This document shows positions 1 to 8,502 of a DNA stretch of 43,995 nt, one piece after another. This DNA is from CAZAFN01 sp964484795. GTDB lineage: Bacteria; Pseudomonadota; Alphaproteobacteria; Methylaequorales; Methylaequoraceae. The notes under the pieces were generated by a model that was not told where the DNA came from, made no database searches, and saw only the letters and a program-made list of their open reading frames with translations. Numbering within the stretch: position 1 is the stretch's first letter; each line of letters starts with the position of its first letter. A program made the translations under genes and the position numbers. The DNA lies in assembly GCA_964484795.1 (NCBI GenBank), contig CAZAFN010000012.1:1-43995 (forward strand). The letters run 5' to 3'.

Positions 1-147
1 ACAAAAAAATTTTCATTAGTTGCCGGTTGTCCTGCAAAACATATTGGTTGGGTTGGGCATTAAGGAGAAAGATTAGATAAAAACTTAATTTGTCCAGTGA
101 CAAAGAAAAAATATATTTTACAAAATGGTGATCTAATTGAAAAATGA
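1..147 (+). pseudogene. C-terminal end of a WbpD/WlbB-like sugar N-acetyltransferase, with in-frame stop
   Basis: Reading from base 1 gives the end of a left-handed beta-helix acetyltransferase: residues VAGCPAKHIGWVGH, then TAA at 61-63. The same frame continues after the stop with GERLDKNLICPVTKKKY and ends at TGA 145-147. As known from the family, members of the UDP-2-acetamido-3-amino-glucuronate acetyltransferase group commonly carry an IGW motif followed by a GERL-like and a CP-containing tail, so the residues after the stop look like authentic coding sequence. The family acetylates the 3-amino sugar made by the aminotransferase encoded next, whose TTG start overlaps this tail. The TAA is either a real nonsense mutation (or a natural shorter C-terminus) or a one-base sequence error. 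The 5' part lies outside the window. Confidence 0.6.
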
Positions 148-1273
148 AGAAACTAAAATTTCATTTATCGACTTAAATAAACAACAGAAATTAATAAAAA
201 ATCAAATTTCTAGTGCCATAAATAAGGTACTATCTCACGGTCATTATATTATGGGGCCCGAGATTGAAATCTTTGAAACGGATTTAAAAAAATTTTGTGG
301 TGCAGATTATGCTGTTACTTGTGCTAATGGAACTGATGCCCTTATATTATCGTTGATGGCTTATGATATAAAACCTAATGATATGGTTGTGGTCCCATCA
401 TTTACTTTTACTTCAACTGCTGAATCAGTTTGTGTTATAGGTGCAAAACCATTTTTTGTTGATGTGGAAAAAAGAACATTTAATTTGGATATTCAAGACT
501 TAAAGGACAGTCTAATTTTTTTAAAGAAAGAAGGTTCATTGCCTAAAGCAATTATAGCAGTTGACCTTTTTGGACAACCTTCCAGATATTCTGAATTAAA
601 AGATATTTGTGATGAGAATAAAATAATCTTAATCATTGATGCTGCTCAGAGTTTTGGAGCTGAATATAAAAGAAAAAAAGTTGGTACTTTTGGTCACATA
701 ACAACAACTAGTTTTTTTCCTGCCAAACCTCTAGGTTGTTATGGAGATGGAGGGGCAATTTTTACTAACGATGAAAACATAGCAAACAAAATTAAAAGCT
801 TAAGAGTCCATGGAAAAGGAAAAGATAAGTACGATAATGTCCGAATAGGACTGAACAGTAGACTGGATACGATTCAAGCAGCAATATTAATTGAAAAACT
901 TAAGATCTTTCCTAAAGAAATAGAGTTAAGAAACAAAATTTCAAAAAGATATGATGATCAACTATCAGATTGTTTTTTAACGCCGCAAGTTCTTGATGAT
1001 TGCAAGTCAGTTTGGGCTCAATATACTATCATTATAGAAGATGTTAGTAGAGATCTAATTCAAGAAAGTCTAATGGAGAAAAAGATTCCTTCTACGGTTT
1101 ATTATCCTATGCCGTTACATATGCAGAGTATTTATAGGAATTTTCCTATCTCATCTAGTAATCTAGAAAATTCCAGATATATCTCAAGAAAATGTTTGAG
1201 CCTTCCAATGCATCCTTATATTAGTGAGTTCGAACAAAACTACGTAATTAATAATTTGAAAGAATTGATTTAA
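137..1273 (+). CDS. DegT/DnrJ/EryC1 family PLP-dependent sugar aminotransferase (WbpE-like)
   Basis: A 378-residue fold-type I aminotransferase that would use PLP and glutamate to put an amino group on a nucleotide-sugar keto carbon. Seen: the FTFTSTAE segment, IIDAAQSFGA (PLP-phosphate and Asp region), and FFPAKPLGCYGDGGA, in which K197 is the expected Schiff-base lysine. This is followed by the RVHGKG and GLNSRLDTIQAAIL segments typical of the WbpE/WlbC branch, which makes UDP-2-acetamido-3-amino-glucuronate. The start is TTG at 137, because no ATG in this frame precedes residue 39. It overlaps the upstream acetyltransferase tail, which fits sequential pathway steps. The asparagine synthase gene starts 3 bases downstream. 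Family assignment is firm; the exact substrate is inferred from the neighbours. Confidence 0.88.
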   Translation: MKNEETKISFIDLNKQQKLIKNQISSAINKVLSHGHYIMGPEIEIFETDLKKFCGADYAVTCANGTDALILSLMAYDIKPNDMVVVPSFTFTSTAESVCVIGAKPFFVDVEKRTFNLDIQDLKDSLIFLKKEGSLPKAIIAVDLFGQPSRYSELKDICDENKIILIIDAAQSFGAEYKRKKVGTFGHITTTSFFPAKPLGCYGDGGAIFTNDENIANKIKSLRVHGKGKDKYDNVRIGLNSRLDTIQAAILIEKLKIFPKEIELRNKISKRYDDQLSDCFLTPQVLDDCKSVWAQYTIIIEDVSRDLIQESLMEKKIPSTVYYPMPLHMQSIYRNFPISSSNLENSRYISRKCLSLPMHPYISEFEQNYVINNLKELI

Positions 1274-1275
1274 TA

Positions 1276-3180
1276 ATGTGTGGAATATCTGGATTTCAGG
1301 TAATTAAAAAAAGTAAAAGTTTTGATAAAAAAAAGAAACTAATTGATATTACTAGAATAATTCAACACAGAGGACCTGATGATTCAGGATATTGGATTGA
1401 TGAAAATAAAAATGTTTTCATAGGTCACACAAGATTGTCCATCATTGATTTATCTAGAAAAGGTTCGCAACCAATGGTTTCATTGAATGGTAGATATGTA
1501 ATCTCTTTTAACGGAGAAATATATAATTATAAAGAAATAAGAAGTCATTTAAAAAAAAAACTTGGTATAAAATTTGATAATCAAACTGACACAGTTGTTT
1601 TGCTTGAGTTGATTTCCTCATATGGGTTAGAAAAGGCGCTATCATTTATTGATGGAATGTTTGCATTTGTTCTTTGGGACAAAAAAAAGAAATCACTATT
1701 CTTAATTCGAGATAGGTATGGTGAAAAACCATTGTTTTTTTTTATAGATGAAAACTTTGTTGTTTTTGGTTCTGAACTAAAAATAATTAAGAGATTTTTT
1801 TATCCAAAAAAACTGGATGTAGATTTAAAAAGTTCAGAATTATACTCTTGTTTAGGTTATATTCCTGCTCCTAATACAATTTTTAAAAAAACTTTTAAAG
1901 TTCTGCCTTCACAGTTAATTGAAATTAATAACGGAAAGATTGTTCAAGAAAAGATTTTTTGGAAGGCCAAAGAAAAAAACAAGAATATTGAAAAATTCAA
2001 TCAAAAAGATTTTGAAGAAGAAATTGAAATTTTTATAGAAAAATCAGTAAAAAAAATGATGGTTGCTGATGTTGAAATAGGCTGTTTTTTGTCTGGAGGT
2101 GTTGATTCAAGCTTAATAGCTGCCTTAATGCAGAAAAATTCATTGAAGAAAATAAAAACTTATACTGTTGGTTTTGAAGAAAAAGCTTTTGATGAGTCTG
2201 ATTATGCAAAAAAGATAGCCAATAATTTGAATAGTGATCACAATGAATTGATTGTTTCAATTGATGATATGTTAGATAACATTGACAATATTAGTGAGAT
2301 TTATGATGAACCTTTTGGTGATTCGTCATGCTTGCCAACGGAATTGATCTGCAGATTTGCTAGTAAATCTGTTAAAGTTGTATTATCTGGTGATGGAGGA
2401 GATGAAATATTTCTAGGATACAATAGATATTTATTTTCTGAAAATATAGAAAAATTCCTAAGGTTTTTCCCAAGAAAAGCTTTAATGCTCATTCAAAATT
2501 TAATTAATAAGGTTCCACTGGGACTTTTAGATAAAGTTAGTTCACCATTTCAGAAAAGACTGGGTATCCATGGTTTTTCTCATAAAATTCAGAAACTCTC
2601 AAACATACTTACATTTGATAATAGTTCGGATTTTTATAAGAAATTGAATGTTATAGATAACGATAAATTAAAAAGTCTAATAAATTCCAACTTATTTTCA
2701 ATTGATATTAACGAATCTACGAACTTAACGGAATCTACACAAATCAATGACATCAATTATTATTTGCCGAACGACATTTTGGTTAAAGTTGATAGAGCAA
2801 GTATGTTTAATTCACTTGAAGTTAGAACTCCTTTCTTGGATCATAGATTAGGAGAAAAATTATCCAATGTTTCAAAAGACTTTAAAATTCAAAATAATAC
2901 TTTGAAATTTCTTCTTAAGAAAAACTTAAAAAAATACATTCCTGAAGAATTGTTTCAGAGGCCAAAGATGGGATTTGCCATTCCTGTAGAGTATTGGCTT
3001 AACCAAAAAAAAGTTAAAACCCTTTTTGATGATATTTTTAATCAGACTGATTGGGGAATATTAGGGTTGGATTCTTCTGCTATGATTGATATTTGGATAA
3101 AATATAAAAAGTATAAATTTTGCACACCAACAAAAGTTTGGAATTATGCAATTGCTGGGCTTTGGGTCCAGAATAATTAA
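1276..3180 (+). CDS. asnB: Glutamine-dependent asparagine synthase-type amidotransferase
   Basis: A 634-residue class II glutamine amidotransferase. Cys2 (MCGISGF) is the expected N-terminal nucleophile after Met removal, and RGPDD near residue 35 is part of the glutaminase site. The synthetase half carries the PP-loop SGGVDS at residues 273-278 and later LSGDGGDE. The family hydrolyses glutamine and passes ammonia to an ATP-activated carboxylate. In a polysaccharide cluster such genes often amidate a sugar uronic acid rather than make free asparagine; that reading is inference, supported by the upstream amino-uronate genes. The length is normal and no active-site residue is missing. It follows the aminotransferase by two bases, so the two are probably co-transcribed. 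Confidence 0.88.
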   Translation: MCGISGFQVIKKSKSFDKKKKLIDITRIIQHRGPDDSGYWIDENKNVFIGHTRLSIIDLSRKGSQPMVSLNGRYVISFNGEIYNYKEIRSHLKKKLGIKFDNQTDTVVLLELISSYGLEKALSFIDGMFAFVLWDKKKKSLFLIRDRYGEKPLFFFIDENFVVFGSELKIIKRFFYPKKLDVDLKSSELYSCLGYIPAPNTIFKKTFKVLPSQLIEINNGKIVQEKIFWKAKEKNKNIEKFNQKDFEEEIEIFIEKSVKKMMVADVEIGCFLSGGVDSSLIAALMQKNSLKKIKTYTVGFEEKAFDESDYAKKIANNLNSDHNELIVSIDDMLDNIDNISEIYDEPFGDSSCLPTELICRFASKSVKVVLSGDGGDEIFLGYNRYLFSENIEKFLRFFPRKALMLIQNLINKVPLGLLDKVSSPFQKRLGIHGFSHKIQKLSNILTFDNSSDFYKKLNVIDNDKLKSLINSNLFSIDINESTNLTESTQINDINYYLPNDILVKVDRASMFNSLEVRTPFLDHRLGEKLSNVSKDFKIQNNTLKFLLKKNLKKYIPEELFQRPKMGFAIPVEYWLNQKKVKTLFDDIFNQTDWGILGLDSSAMIDIWIKYKKYKFCTPTKVWNYAIAGLWVQNN

Positions 3181-3185
3181 AAATT

Positions 3186-3592
3186 ATGTTATCTTATTTA
3201 GGACAAGGAATTGATATGGTGGAAGTTAAAAGAATAAAAAAAATTTATGACAAATATAATCAAAAGTTTTTGAAAAGAATATTTTCTCAAAATGAATTCC
3301 AGAAGTAAATGAAAATTCTTTGGAAAAGGAAAAATTAATAGAGAAAATTGCTAGTAGATTTGCTGTAAAGGAAGCAGCTTCAAAGGCTTTGGGAACAGGA
3401 TTTCGAATGGGAATAAAGTTTTCAGACTTTGAAATATTTAACGACAAATTTGGGAAACCTTTTTTACAAATTAATGGGGTTGCAAAAAACGTTATAGATG
3501 AAAAAAAAAATAATGAATCACTTGAATCATGTGTTTCAATTAGTAAGGAAAAAGACTTTGTTGTTGCAGTTGTAACTTTTATTATTATGTGA
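3186..3592 (+). pseudogene. acpS: Holo-[acyl-carrier-protein] synthase, split by a frameshift
   Basis: Two reading frames together make one AcpS of about 135 residues. Frame one starts at ATG 3186 and gives LGQGIDMVEVKRIKK, matching the family's GxGxDxVEIxRI start with its metal-binding Asp; it stops at TAA 3306. Frame two, from about 3308 to TGA 3592, gives RFAVKEAASKALGTGFRMG, matching the FxxKEAxxKAxGTG core. The combined span is one base short of a whole number of codons, so a single missing base between about 3297 and 3320 explains the break. AcpS attaches 4'-phosphopantetheine to acyl carrier protein and is normally essential. This is therefore a sequence error, or a dispensable second copy. 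Its position inside a polysaccharide cluster, away from pdxJ or rnc, leaves the second-copy option open. Confidence 0.82.
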
Positions 3593-3601
3593 ATGTAATT
3601 T

Positions 3602-4723
3602 ATGAATTCTTCTAAAAAAAAAATCTTAATTTTTATAGGGAGCCTTGATACAGGTGGTACTGAGAAACAATTATTAAACCAACTTAGACATTTAAAGAAA
3701 CATTTTAATTTTACGATAGTTACTTTGTATAAGAAGGGCAATTTATTTAATGAATTCAAAAAAGAAGGAATTGATCTGATAGACCTTACTATTCAAGGAA
3801 ATGTTAAGAGAATTTTAAAATTATTTATTCTCATAAAGAAGATTTTTATAACTTTTAAGAAATTGAATCCTGATCTTGTTCACTACTACTTGCCTCATTC
3901 TTACTATCTTGGTGGATTTTTATCTTTTTTGTCCCCATCAAAAAAATTTGTAATGTCTAGAAGATCTTTGAATTACTACCAAAAAAATTACTTCTTATCT
4001 AACTTTTTTGAGAAATTCATTCTGCACAAAAGAATGGCATTGATTTTTGCAAACTCAATGGCAGTGAGAGACCAGTTAATTAATGATGAGGGTGTAAAAA
4101 AAAGTAAATGTAAATTAATTTACAACGGAATTATGATTAGTAAAAAAAAAAAGGAATTAAAAAAATCTAAAGAAATAAAGATTTTGTGTTTAGCTAATTT
4201 TATAGAATATAAAAACCATAAGCTTATAATTAGTGCTTGTTCTAAATTCTCCAAAAAATTTAATTTTATTGTTAATTTTGTTGGTACTGGGTCTCACAAA
4301 CTGATAAATGAACTAAAATTGCAAGCAAAAATGGCAAATATTGATGATAAAATAGTCTTTTGTGGCCAAGTTAAAGATCCCTCAAAGTTTCTTCTAGAAT
4401 CAGATATTGGTGTTTTGGTTTCTAATGAAGAAGGTTTTTCGAATAGTATTCTTGAGTATATGGCCTTTGGTCTCCCTGTAATAGCTACAAAAGTTGGAGG
4501 AAATTCTGAGTCTGTAAAAAATAATTTTAATGGTTTCTTGATAGATAAAAATAATTATGAAGAGTTAAGTAGCAAGTTGACCTTATTGATGCAAAATAAA
4601 AATATGAGAAAAATTATGGGAAGAAAAGGATTTGAAAAGGTGAAAGAGGACTTTAACATTCAAAAATCTGTGGAAGCCTATAGAGTTGCCTATCAAGATA
4701 TTTTAGATGAAAAATACAGCTGA
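3602..4723 (+). CDS. Glycosyltransferase family 4 (GT-B fold)
   Basis: A 373-residue glycosyltransferase. The N-terminus has the GT4 donor-loop pattern GSLDTGGTEKQLLNQL. The C-terminal half carries the retaining-GT EX7E motif (E277 to E285, in EEGFSNSILE) followed by AFGLPVIATKVGGNSE, the segment that contacts the nucleotide-sugar donor. It probably adds a hexose or aminohexose to a lipid-linked oligosaccharide at the cytoplasmic face of the membrane. It starts with ATG nine bases after the split acpS and continues the polysaccharide gene run. The acceptor and sugar cannot be told from sequence. No signal peptide or membrane segment is evident. Confidence 0.85.
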   Translation: MNSSKKKILIFIGSLDTGGTEKQLLNQLRHLKKHFNFTIVTLYKKGNLFNEFKKEGIDLIDLTIQGNVKRILKLFILIKKIFITFKKLNPDLVHYYLPHSYYLGGFLSFLSPSKKFVMSRRSLNYYQKNYFLSNFFEKFILHKRMALIFANSMAVRDQLINDEGVKKSKCKLIYNGIMISKKKKELKKSKEIKILCLANFIEYKNHKLIISACSKFSKKFNFIVNFVGTGSHKLINELKLQAKMANIDDKIVFCGQVKDPSKFLLESDIGVLVSNEEGFSNSILEYMAFGLPVIATKVGGNSESVKNNFNGFLIDKNNYEELSSKLTLLMQNKNMRKIMGRKGFEKVKEDFNIQKSVEAYRVAYQDILDEKYS

Positions 4724-4740
4724 CGGTCTAATTAACATTA

Positions 4741-4768
4741 TTGATGTTCCAAAATGATTGGATATAAT
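4741..4768 (+). promoter_or_regulatory. Possible sigma-70 promoter for the PsiE-like gene
   Basis: TTGATG at 4741-4746 and a perfect TATAAT at 4763-4768 are separated by 16 bases. A transcript starting about 7 bases past the -10 box would begin almost at the ATG (4777), implying a leaderless or nearly leaderless mRNA. No Shine-Dalgarno sequence is visible there, which is consistent with that reading. In such AT-rich DNA a TATAAT can arise by chance. Confidence 0.35.
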
Positions 4769-4776
4769 ACAGTTCA

Positions 4777-5160
4777 ATGGATATTCAAAAAATAATAAGA
4801 TCAATTCAAACTTTTTGTGTTTCTTTAATTCTAATAGGAGCACTTCTTGGCTTCTTAAATGAAGTTCTATTGATGTATGAAGAACAAAAAATAGAACTTG
4901 CAGATTTGCTTTTGCTATTCATTTATGTTGAAGTTATGGGAATGGTAAGAGTTTACTTGCTGAGTGAAGAGATAAGAATAACTTACCTATTAATCATAGC
5001 TATCACAGCTATATCCAGACTCATTATTTTACAAAAAAAAGATTTTGACCCTGCCATATTAATATATGAGTCACTCGCAATTTTAATAATTGCGCTTTCA
5101 ATTATTGTTTTGCGTTTAAGATATTTAAACATTCTAAAACCCAAAAGAAATTTTAAGTGA
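4777..5160 (+). CDS. PsiE-like integral membrane protein
   Basis: A 127-residue protein with four hydrophobic segments, at about residues 12-33, 43-62, 67-85 and 92-112. The segments LLLLFIYVEVMGMVRVY and AITAISRLIILQ match the phosphate-starvation-inducible E (PsiE) family, whose biochemical function is unknown. No Pho box is evident, so phosphate control is not supported here. The final codon overlaps the GTG start of the PAP2 phosphatase (GTGA), suggesting translational coupling. The family call rests on pattern recognition of the second and third membrane segments. Confidence 0.6.
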   Translation: MDIQKIIRSIQTFCVSLILIGALLGFLNEVLLMYEEQKIELADLLLLFIYVEVMGMVRVYLLSEEIRITYLLIIAITAISRLIILQKKDFDPAILIYESLAILIIALSIIVLRLRYLNILKPKRNFK

Positions 5161-5867
5161 ATAATTGGACTAAACTATTTAAAAACAAAAATCTAATACA
5201 AAGATTATTAATAGTAAATACAATCGTATTTATTTTTTTTGGCATTTTTTTTTTCTTATTCCCTAGAATAGATATTTTTTTTTCGAATGTTTTTTTCATT
5301 GATAATGAGTTTATTTCAGAAAAATTAATTTTTATAAAAACTTTAAGATCTTTTTTAAAAACATTTATGATTATCATTCCTTTGGTGTCATTGTTTTTTT
5401 TGATTATTTGTTTTGTGGATAAAAAACAGAAAATCAACTTAAAATTAAGCAAGAGGGTTAAATGTGCGTGCTTCGGATTGATCATTGGTCCGATAGTTGG
5501 CTCAGGTTTGATTGCAAATTTTTATTTTAAAGATCAATGGGGAAGGGCTAGGCCTGTTCAAATAGAAGAATTTGGCGGAGATAAGGTTTATTCACCTCCA
5601 TTTGTAAAATCCGACCAATGTTTAAAAAATTGTTCATGGATAAGTGGAGAAACATCTGCTGCTTTCTCATTTTTTGTTGGTGTGATAATTCTTAAAAGCC
5701 CCATCTTCATATGGATTAATTTAATTTTGGGTTTTTTAGTTTTTTTTTGTCGAATTTCTATGGGAGGCCATTTTCTCAGTGATAATATTTTTGCAATAAT
5801 TTTTATGTTTTATTTAGCAATCATTTACAGATATTTAATTTATGTCTGGTTCAAAAAAAGAATGTAA
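5157..5867 (+). CDS. PAP2-family membrane phosphatase (LpxE/LpxF-like)
   Basis: A 236-residue membrane protein with the three phosphatidic-acid-phosphatase motifs: K-x6-RP (K125 to R132-P133, in KDQWGRARP), an SGE motif in the position of PSGH (SWISGETSAAF), and R-x5-H-x3-D (RISMGGHFLSD). The last two supply the catalytic histidine and aspartate region; the middle motif has Glu where His is usual. In alphaproteobacteria such proteins include lipid A 1- or 4'-phosphatases and undecaprenyl-diphosphate phosphatases. The nearby LpxL gene makes a lipid A role attractive, but this is inference. The start is GTG at 5157, overlapping the previous stop. Confidence 0.8.
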   Translation: MNNWTKLFKNKNLIQRLLIVNTIVFIFFGIFFFLFPRIDIFFSNVFFIDNEFISEKLIFIKTLRSFLKTFMIIIPLVSLFFLIICFVDKKQKINLKLSKRVKCACFGLIIGPIVGSGLIANFYFKDQWGRARPVQIEEFGGDKVYSPPFVKSDQCLKNCSWISGETSAAFSFFVGVIILKSPIFIWINLILGFLVFFCRISMGGHFLSDNIFAIIFMFYLAIIYRYLIYVWFKKRM

Positions 5868-5875
5868 GAATTTTT

Positions 5876-6832
5876 ATGTACAATATTTTAGTAATTACTG
5901 ATGATAAATTAAGTAGTTTAAATCAATCTCAAGCTTTAGTTAATGAACTTACAAAATTAACAGATAAAAAAATTTCAGTTACTTACAAAAAAATTAAGAG
6001 AAATTTCTTAAATTTTTTTCCTAATTTTTTTATATATTTTTGTCTTTTAATCAAATCTTTTATTTACAAAAAAAAATATATAGAAAATGTTGATTTAATA
6101 ATTTCATGCGGCAGGGTTTCTGCTCCGCACAATTTAATTTTAAAAAAAATAAATCATTGCCTTAATTGTCATATTTTAAATCCTTATTTTTTGAACAAAA
6201 ACTTTGACAAGATTGTCATTCCTGCTCATGACGAACAAAGAATAAATTTTAAAGAAAATTTAATTGTTACAACAGGAACCCTTGTCAATTTGAATAAAAT
6301 CTCCATTAAAAAAAAAGATCTGGAAATTTTTACAAGATTTATTGACAAAAAAAAAAATATAATTTCAGTCCTAATAGGTGGTTCTGGTAAGAGTTCCTAC
6401 ATTAATGAAAATGAATTAGATAATATAATTACAAATTTAAATAAGCTTAACTATAAATATGAGGTTATCTATTGTTTTTCCAGAAGAACACCTATTAGTT
6501 TAAAGAATTATATTGTGAGTCACAAAAAAAGATTTCATAAAATTTTCCCTAAAAATAAAATAAATCCTTATTGGTTTTTAATAAAATACTCGGATTTTTT
6601 TTTTGTTACTGAAGATTCTGTAAGTATGACATCAGATATTATAGCAACTGGAAAACCAGTCTTTGTAATTCCTATTAAAAAAATTAAAAAAAAAATTAGA
6701 TTTTTTCAAAACGATTTACGTGATCGTGGTATTACTAAAACGTTTAAAGGAAAATTTTTCAAATGGAATTATCCACCAGTTCAAGAATCAAAGAGAATTG
6801 GCATAATATTAAAGAAGAGTTTTTATAACTAG
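5876..6832 (+). CDS. ELM1/DUF1022 family protein
   Basis: A 318-residue protein of the ELM1 (mitochondrial fission ELM1, DUF1022) family, which resembles GT-B glycosyltransferases in its C-terminal half. Seen: ISCGRVSAPHN near residue 80, LNPYF, IPAHDEQR, the VLIGGSGKS nucleotide-binding-like loop near residue 165, and FFVTEDSVSMTSDIIATGKP near residue 245, which is the most diagnostic family segment. In bacteria the gene usually sits among lipid A and lipopolysaccharide genes, as here, so a sugar-transfer role in the envelope is plausible but unproven. It ends inside the 3' end of the convergent LpxL gene (4 bp overlap). Confidence 0.78.
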   Translation: MYNILVITDDKLSSLNQSQALVNELTKLTDKKISVTYKKIKRNFLNFFPNFFIYFCLLIKSFIYKKKYIENVDLIISCGRVSAPHNLILKKINHCLNCHILNPYFLNKNFDKIVIPAHDEQRINFKENLIVTTGTLVNLNKISIKKKDLEIFTRFIDKKKNIISVLIGGSGKSSYINENELDNIITNLNKLNYKYEVIYCFSRRTPISLKNYIVSHKKRFHKIFPKNKINPYWFLIKYSDFFFVTEDSVSMTSDIIATGKPVFVIPIKKIKKKIRFFQNDLRDRGITKTFKGKFFKWNYPPVQESKRIGIILKKSFYN

Positions 6833-7689
6833 CTTGTCCATCTATTGTGGATCCAAATCCATTGCTCAGGTGTGTGGGAAATCCACTCCTCTACATATCC
6901 ATTCAGGTAGTTCATAACGTTCTCTTCAGTTCCTAATTCTTTAATTTTTTTGTAGTTGATTGGCTTTAAGTATGAAATTTTAAATCTAGTATTTCTTAAT
7001 CTTATGCAAACTGCTGGAATAATTGGGCATTTGTATTTTAATGCAAATTTTGCAATAGCTGATGCTGTCATGGCTTTATGACCAAAAAAATCAGTGCTAA
7101 TTCCATCATTCATTTTCTGGTCAATTAGCATTCCAATGTTTCCACCTTTTTTATTTAGCACCCTTAAGCAATCTTTGGCACCTTCTTGTCCTTTTCTAAT
7201 TAAAAGCACCCCATAATTTGTTCTTATTTTTCTCAAGAGACTATCGACAAATTGATTGTTTGGTGCTCTATAGATAAAGTGAATTTTAAACCCTTCCTGA
7301 GTAAGAAGATGTGAGGTTAATTCCCAGTTACCAATGTGTGCTGAAAAAAAAAGACAGTTTTTTTCTTCACTAAGTGGTTTGAGCAAATGGTCTGAGTTTT
7401 CAACAATTATATGTTTATTTTTTTTTATTTTGATTGAATCTAAATGTGGATACTCACCTAGAACTCTTCCAAAATGAAACCACATATTTCTTATTATTTT
7501 GTTTATTTTTTTTCTTTTAAAGTGAGGAAATGCCCTTTGTATATTTTTTTTGGCGATTTTATTTCTTTTGGAAAAAACCCCATAGAATCCTAAAAAAACT
7601 CCTCCCAGGAAAGATGATAGTCTTAGTCCCAGAATTTTAAAAAGGTAAAAAACTATGATTAAAAATAAATACTCTAAATAATTTTTCAA
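6829..7689 (-). CDS. lpxL: Lipid A biosynthesis lauroyl-type acyltransferase (LpxL/HtrB family)
   Basis: A 286-residue late lipid A acyltransferase. It has an N-terminal membrane anchor (residues about 5-38) and the HX4E catalytic motif at H118 to E123 (SAHIGNWE). The downstream segments IRKGQEG, MLIDQKMNDG and FFGHKAMTASAIAKFALKY match the family, and the WIWIHNRW end is characteristic. It transfers an acyl chain from acyl-ACP to Kdo2-lipid IVA at the inner membrane. The start is taken as TTG at 7689, behind a GGAGGT Shine-Dalgarno sequence with rather short spacing; an ATG just upstream runs into a stop after four codons. Member identity (LpxL versus LpxM) is not resolved. Confidence 0.87.
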   Translation of the reverse strand: MKNYLEYLFLIIVFYLFKILGLRLSSFLGGVFLGFYGVFSKRNKIAKKNIQRAFPHFKRKKINKIIRNMWFHFGRVLGEYPHLDSIKIKKNKHIIVENSDHLLKPLSEEKNCLFFSAHIGNWELTSHLLTQEGFKIHFIYRAPNNQFVDSLLRKIRTNYGVLLIRKGQEGAKDCLRVLNKKGGNIGMLIDQKMNDGISTDFFGHKAMTASAIAKFALKYKCPIIPAVCIRLRNTRFKISYLKPINYKKIKELGTEENVMNYLNGYVEEWISHTPEQWIWIHNRWTS

Positions 7690-7740
7690 GTTACCTCCAT
7701 ATTTTATGTTTTCTTCATAGTTTCAGCAATTTTAAATTAT

Positions 7741-8475
7741 TTAGTCAATAATAATTATTGCAGGTGGAGAAACTTTGTTTTTTTTTATTATCTCTGGTGC
7801 ATTATGAAGTTTGGAAAAAAAAATTCTTTGGGATGGTAATGATGCATTATAAATGATTGAAACTTTTCTGTTTTGGTCAATGCCAGAATCAATGAGGTTT
7901 TTAGATATGTCCACTATTTGACTGATTCCCATATAAATAATTATTTTACCTTTATTTTTAGCTATAGATTTGTAATCAATGTCTTGATTAGGATTGTTTA
8001 TTCTCTTATGTCCAGTTATAAAATTACAAAAACCACTTTCGTTAAAAAAACTTCCATTAACATCTTTAATTGAAGGTTGTGACGCTGTTATTCCAGAAAA
8101 AACCCTAAAATCAATTTTGTTTTTTTTTAAAGATGTTATTTCTTCACTACCTCTACTAAAAAAACTTGGATCACCTGATTTTAATCTGAGGACCTTTAAT
8201 CTTTTTTTTGCATATGACACTAACCATTTATTAATGTCATTTTGTGAGCAGGCCTTCTTATTTTTTAATTTTCCAGCGAATATTAGTTTGGCATTTTTTT
8301 TACAAATCTTTAACAATGATTTATTTACCAGAGCATCATAGATTATAACATCAGCTTGCTTTAAAACACTAAAAACCTTCAATGTAATTAGTTGAATGTT
8401 TCCTGGTCCACATCCAGCTAGAATTACAGATCCATCTTTAAAATCTACTTCAAAGCGGTTATAATCTATATTCAT
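7741..8475 (-). CDS. cobA: SAM-dependent uroporphyrinogen-III C-methyltransferase-like protein
   Basis: A 244-residue tetrapyrrole methylase. Seen in order: the SAM-binding glycine loop VILAGCGPGN near the start, ADVIIYDALVN, LRLKSGDPSFFSRGSEE (the GDPxxxxRGxEE signature), FSGITASQPS and FCNFITGHK. The family adds methyl groups to C2 and C7 of uroporphyrinogen III to give precorrin-2, the entry to siroheme and cobalamin. It is somewhat shorter and more divergent than typical SUMT proteins, and no siroheme or sulfite-reductase gene adjoins it. It starts at ATG 8475, divergent from the ABC ATPase with about 27 bases between, so the two probably share a compact promoter region. Confidence 0.8.
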   Translation of the reverse strand: MNIDYNRFEVDFKDGSVILAGCGPGNIQLITLKVFSVLKQADVIIYDALVNKSLLKICKKNAKLIFAGKLKNKKACSQNDINKWLVSYAKKRLKVLRLKSGDPSFFSRGSEEITSLKKNKIDFRVFSGITASQPSIKDVNGSFFNESGFCNFITGHKRINNPNQDIDYKSIAKNKGKIIIYMGISQIVDISKNLIDSGIDQNRKVSIIYNASLPSQRIFFSKLHNAPEIIKKNKVSPPAIIIID

Positions 8476-8502
8476 ATTAATATCGTAACATCATTTTTTG
8501 TG

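Noticed and set aside
3226..3759. Long minus-strand ORF (177 codons) opposite acpS
   Set aside because: It is the antisense shadow of the split acpS and the GT4 start; composition is Phe/Ser-rich low-complexity and no family is recognised.
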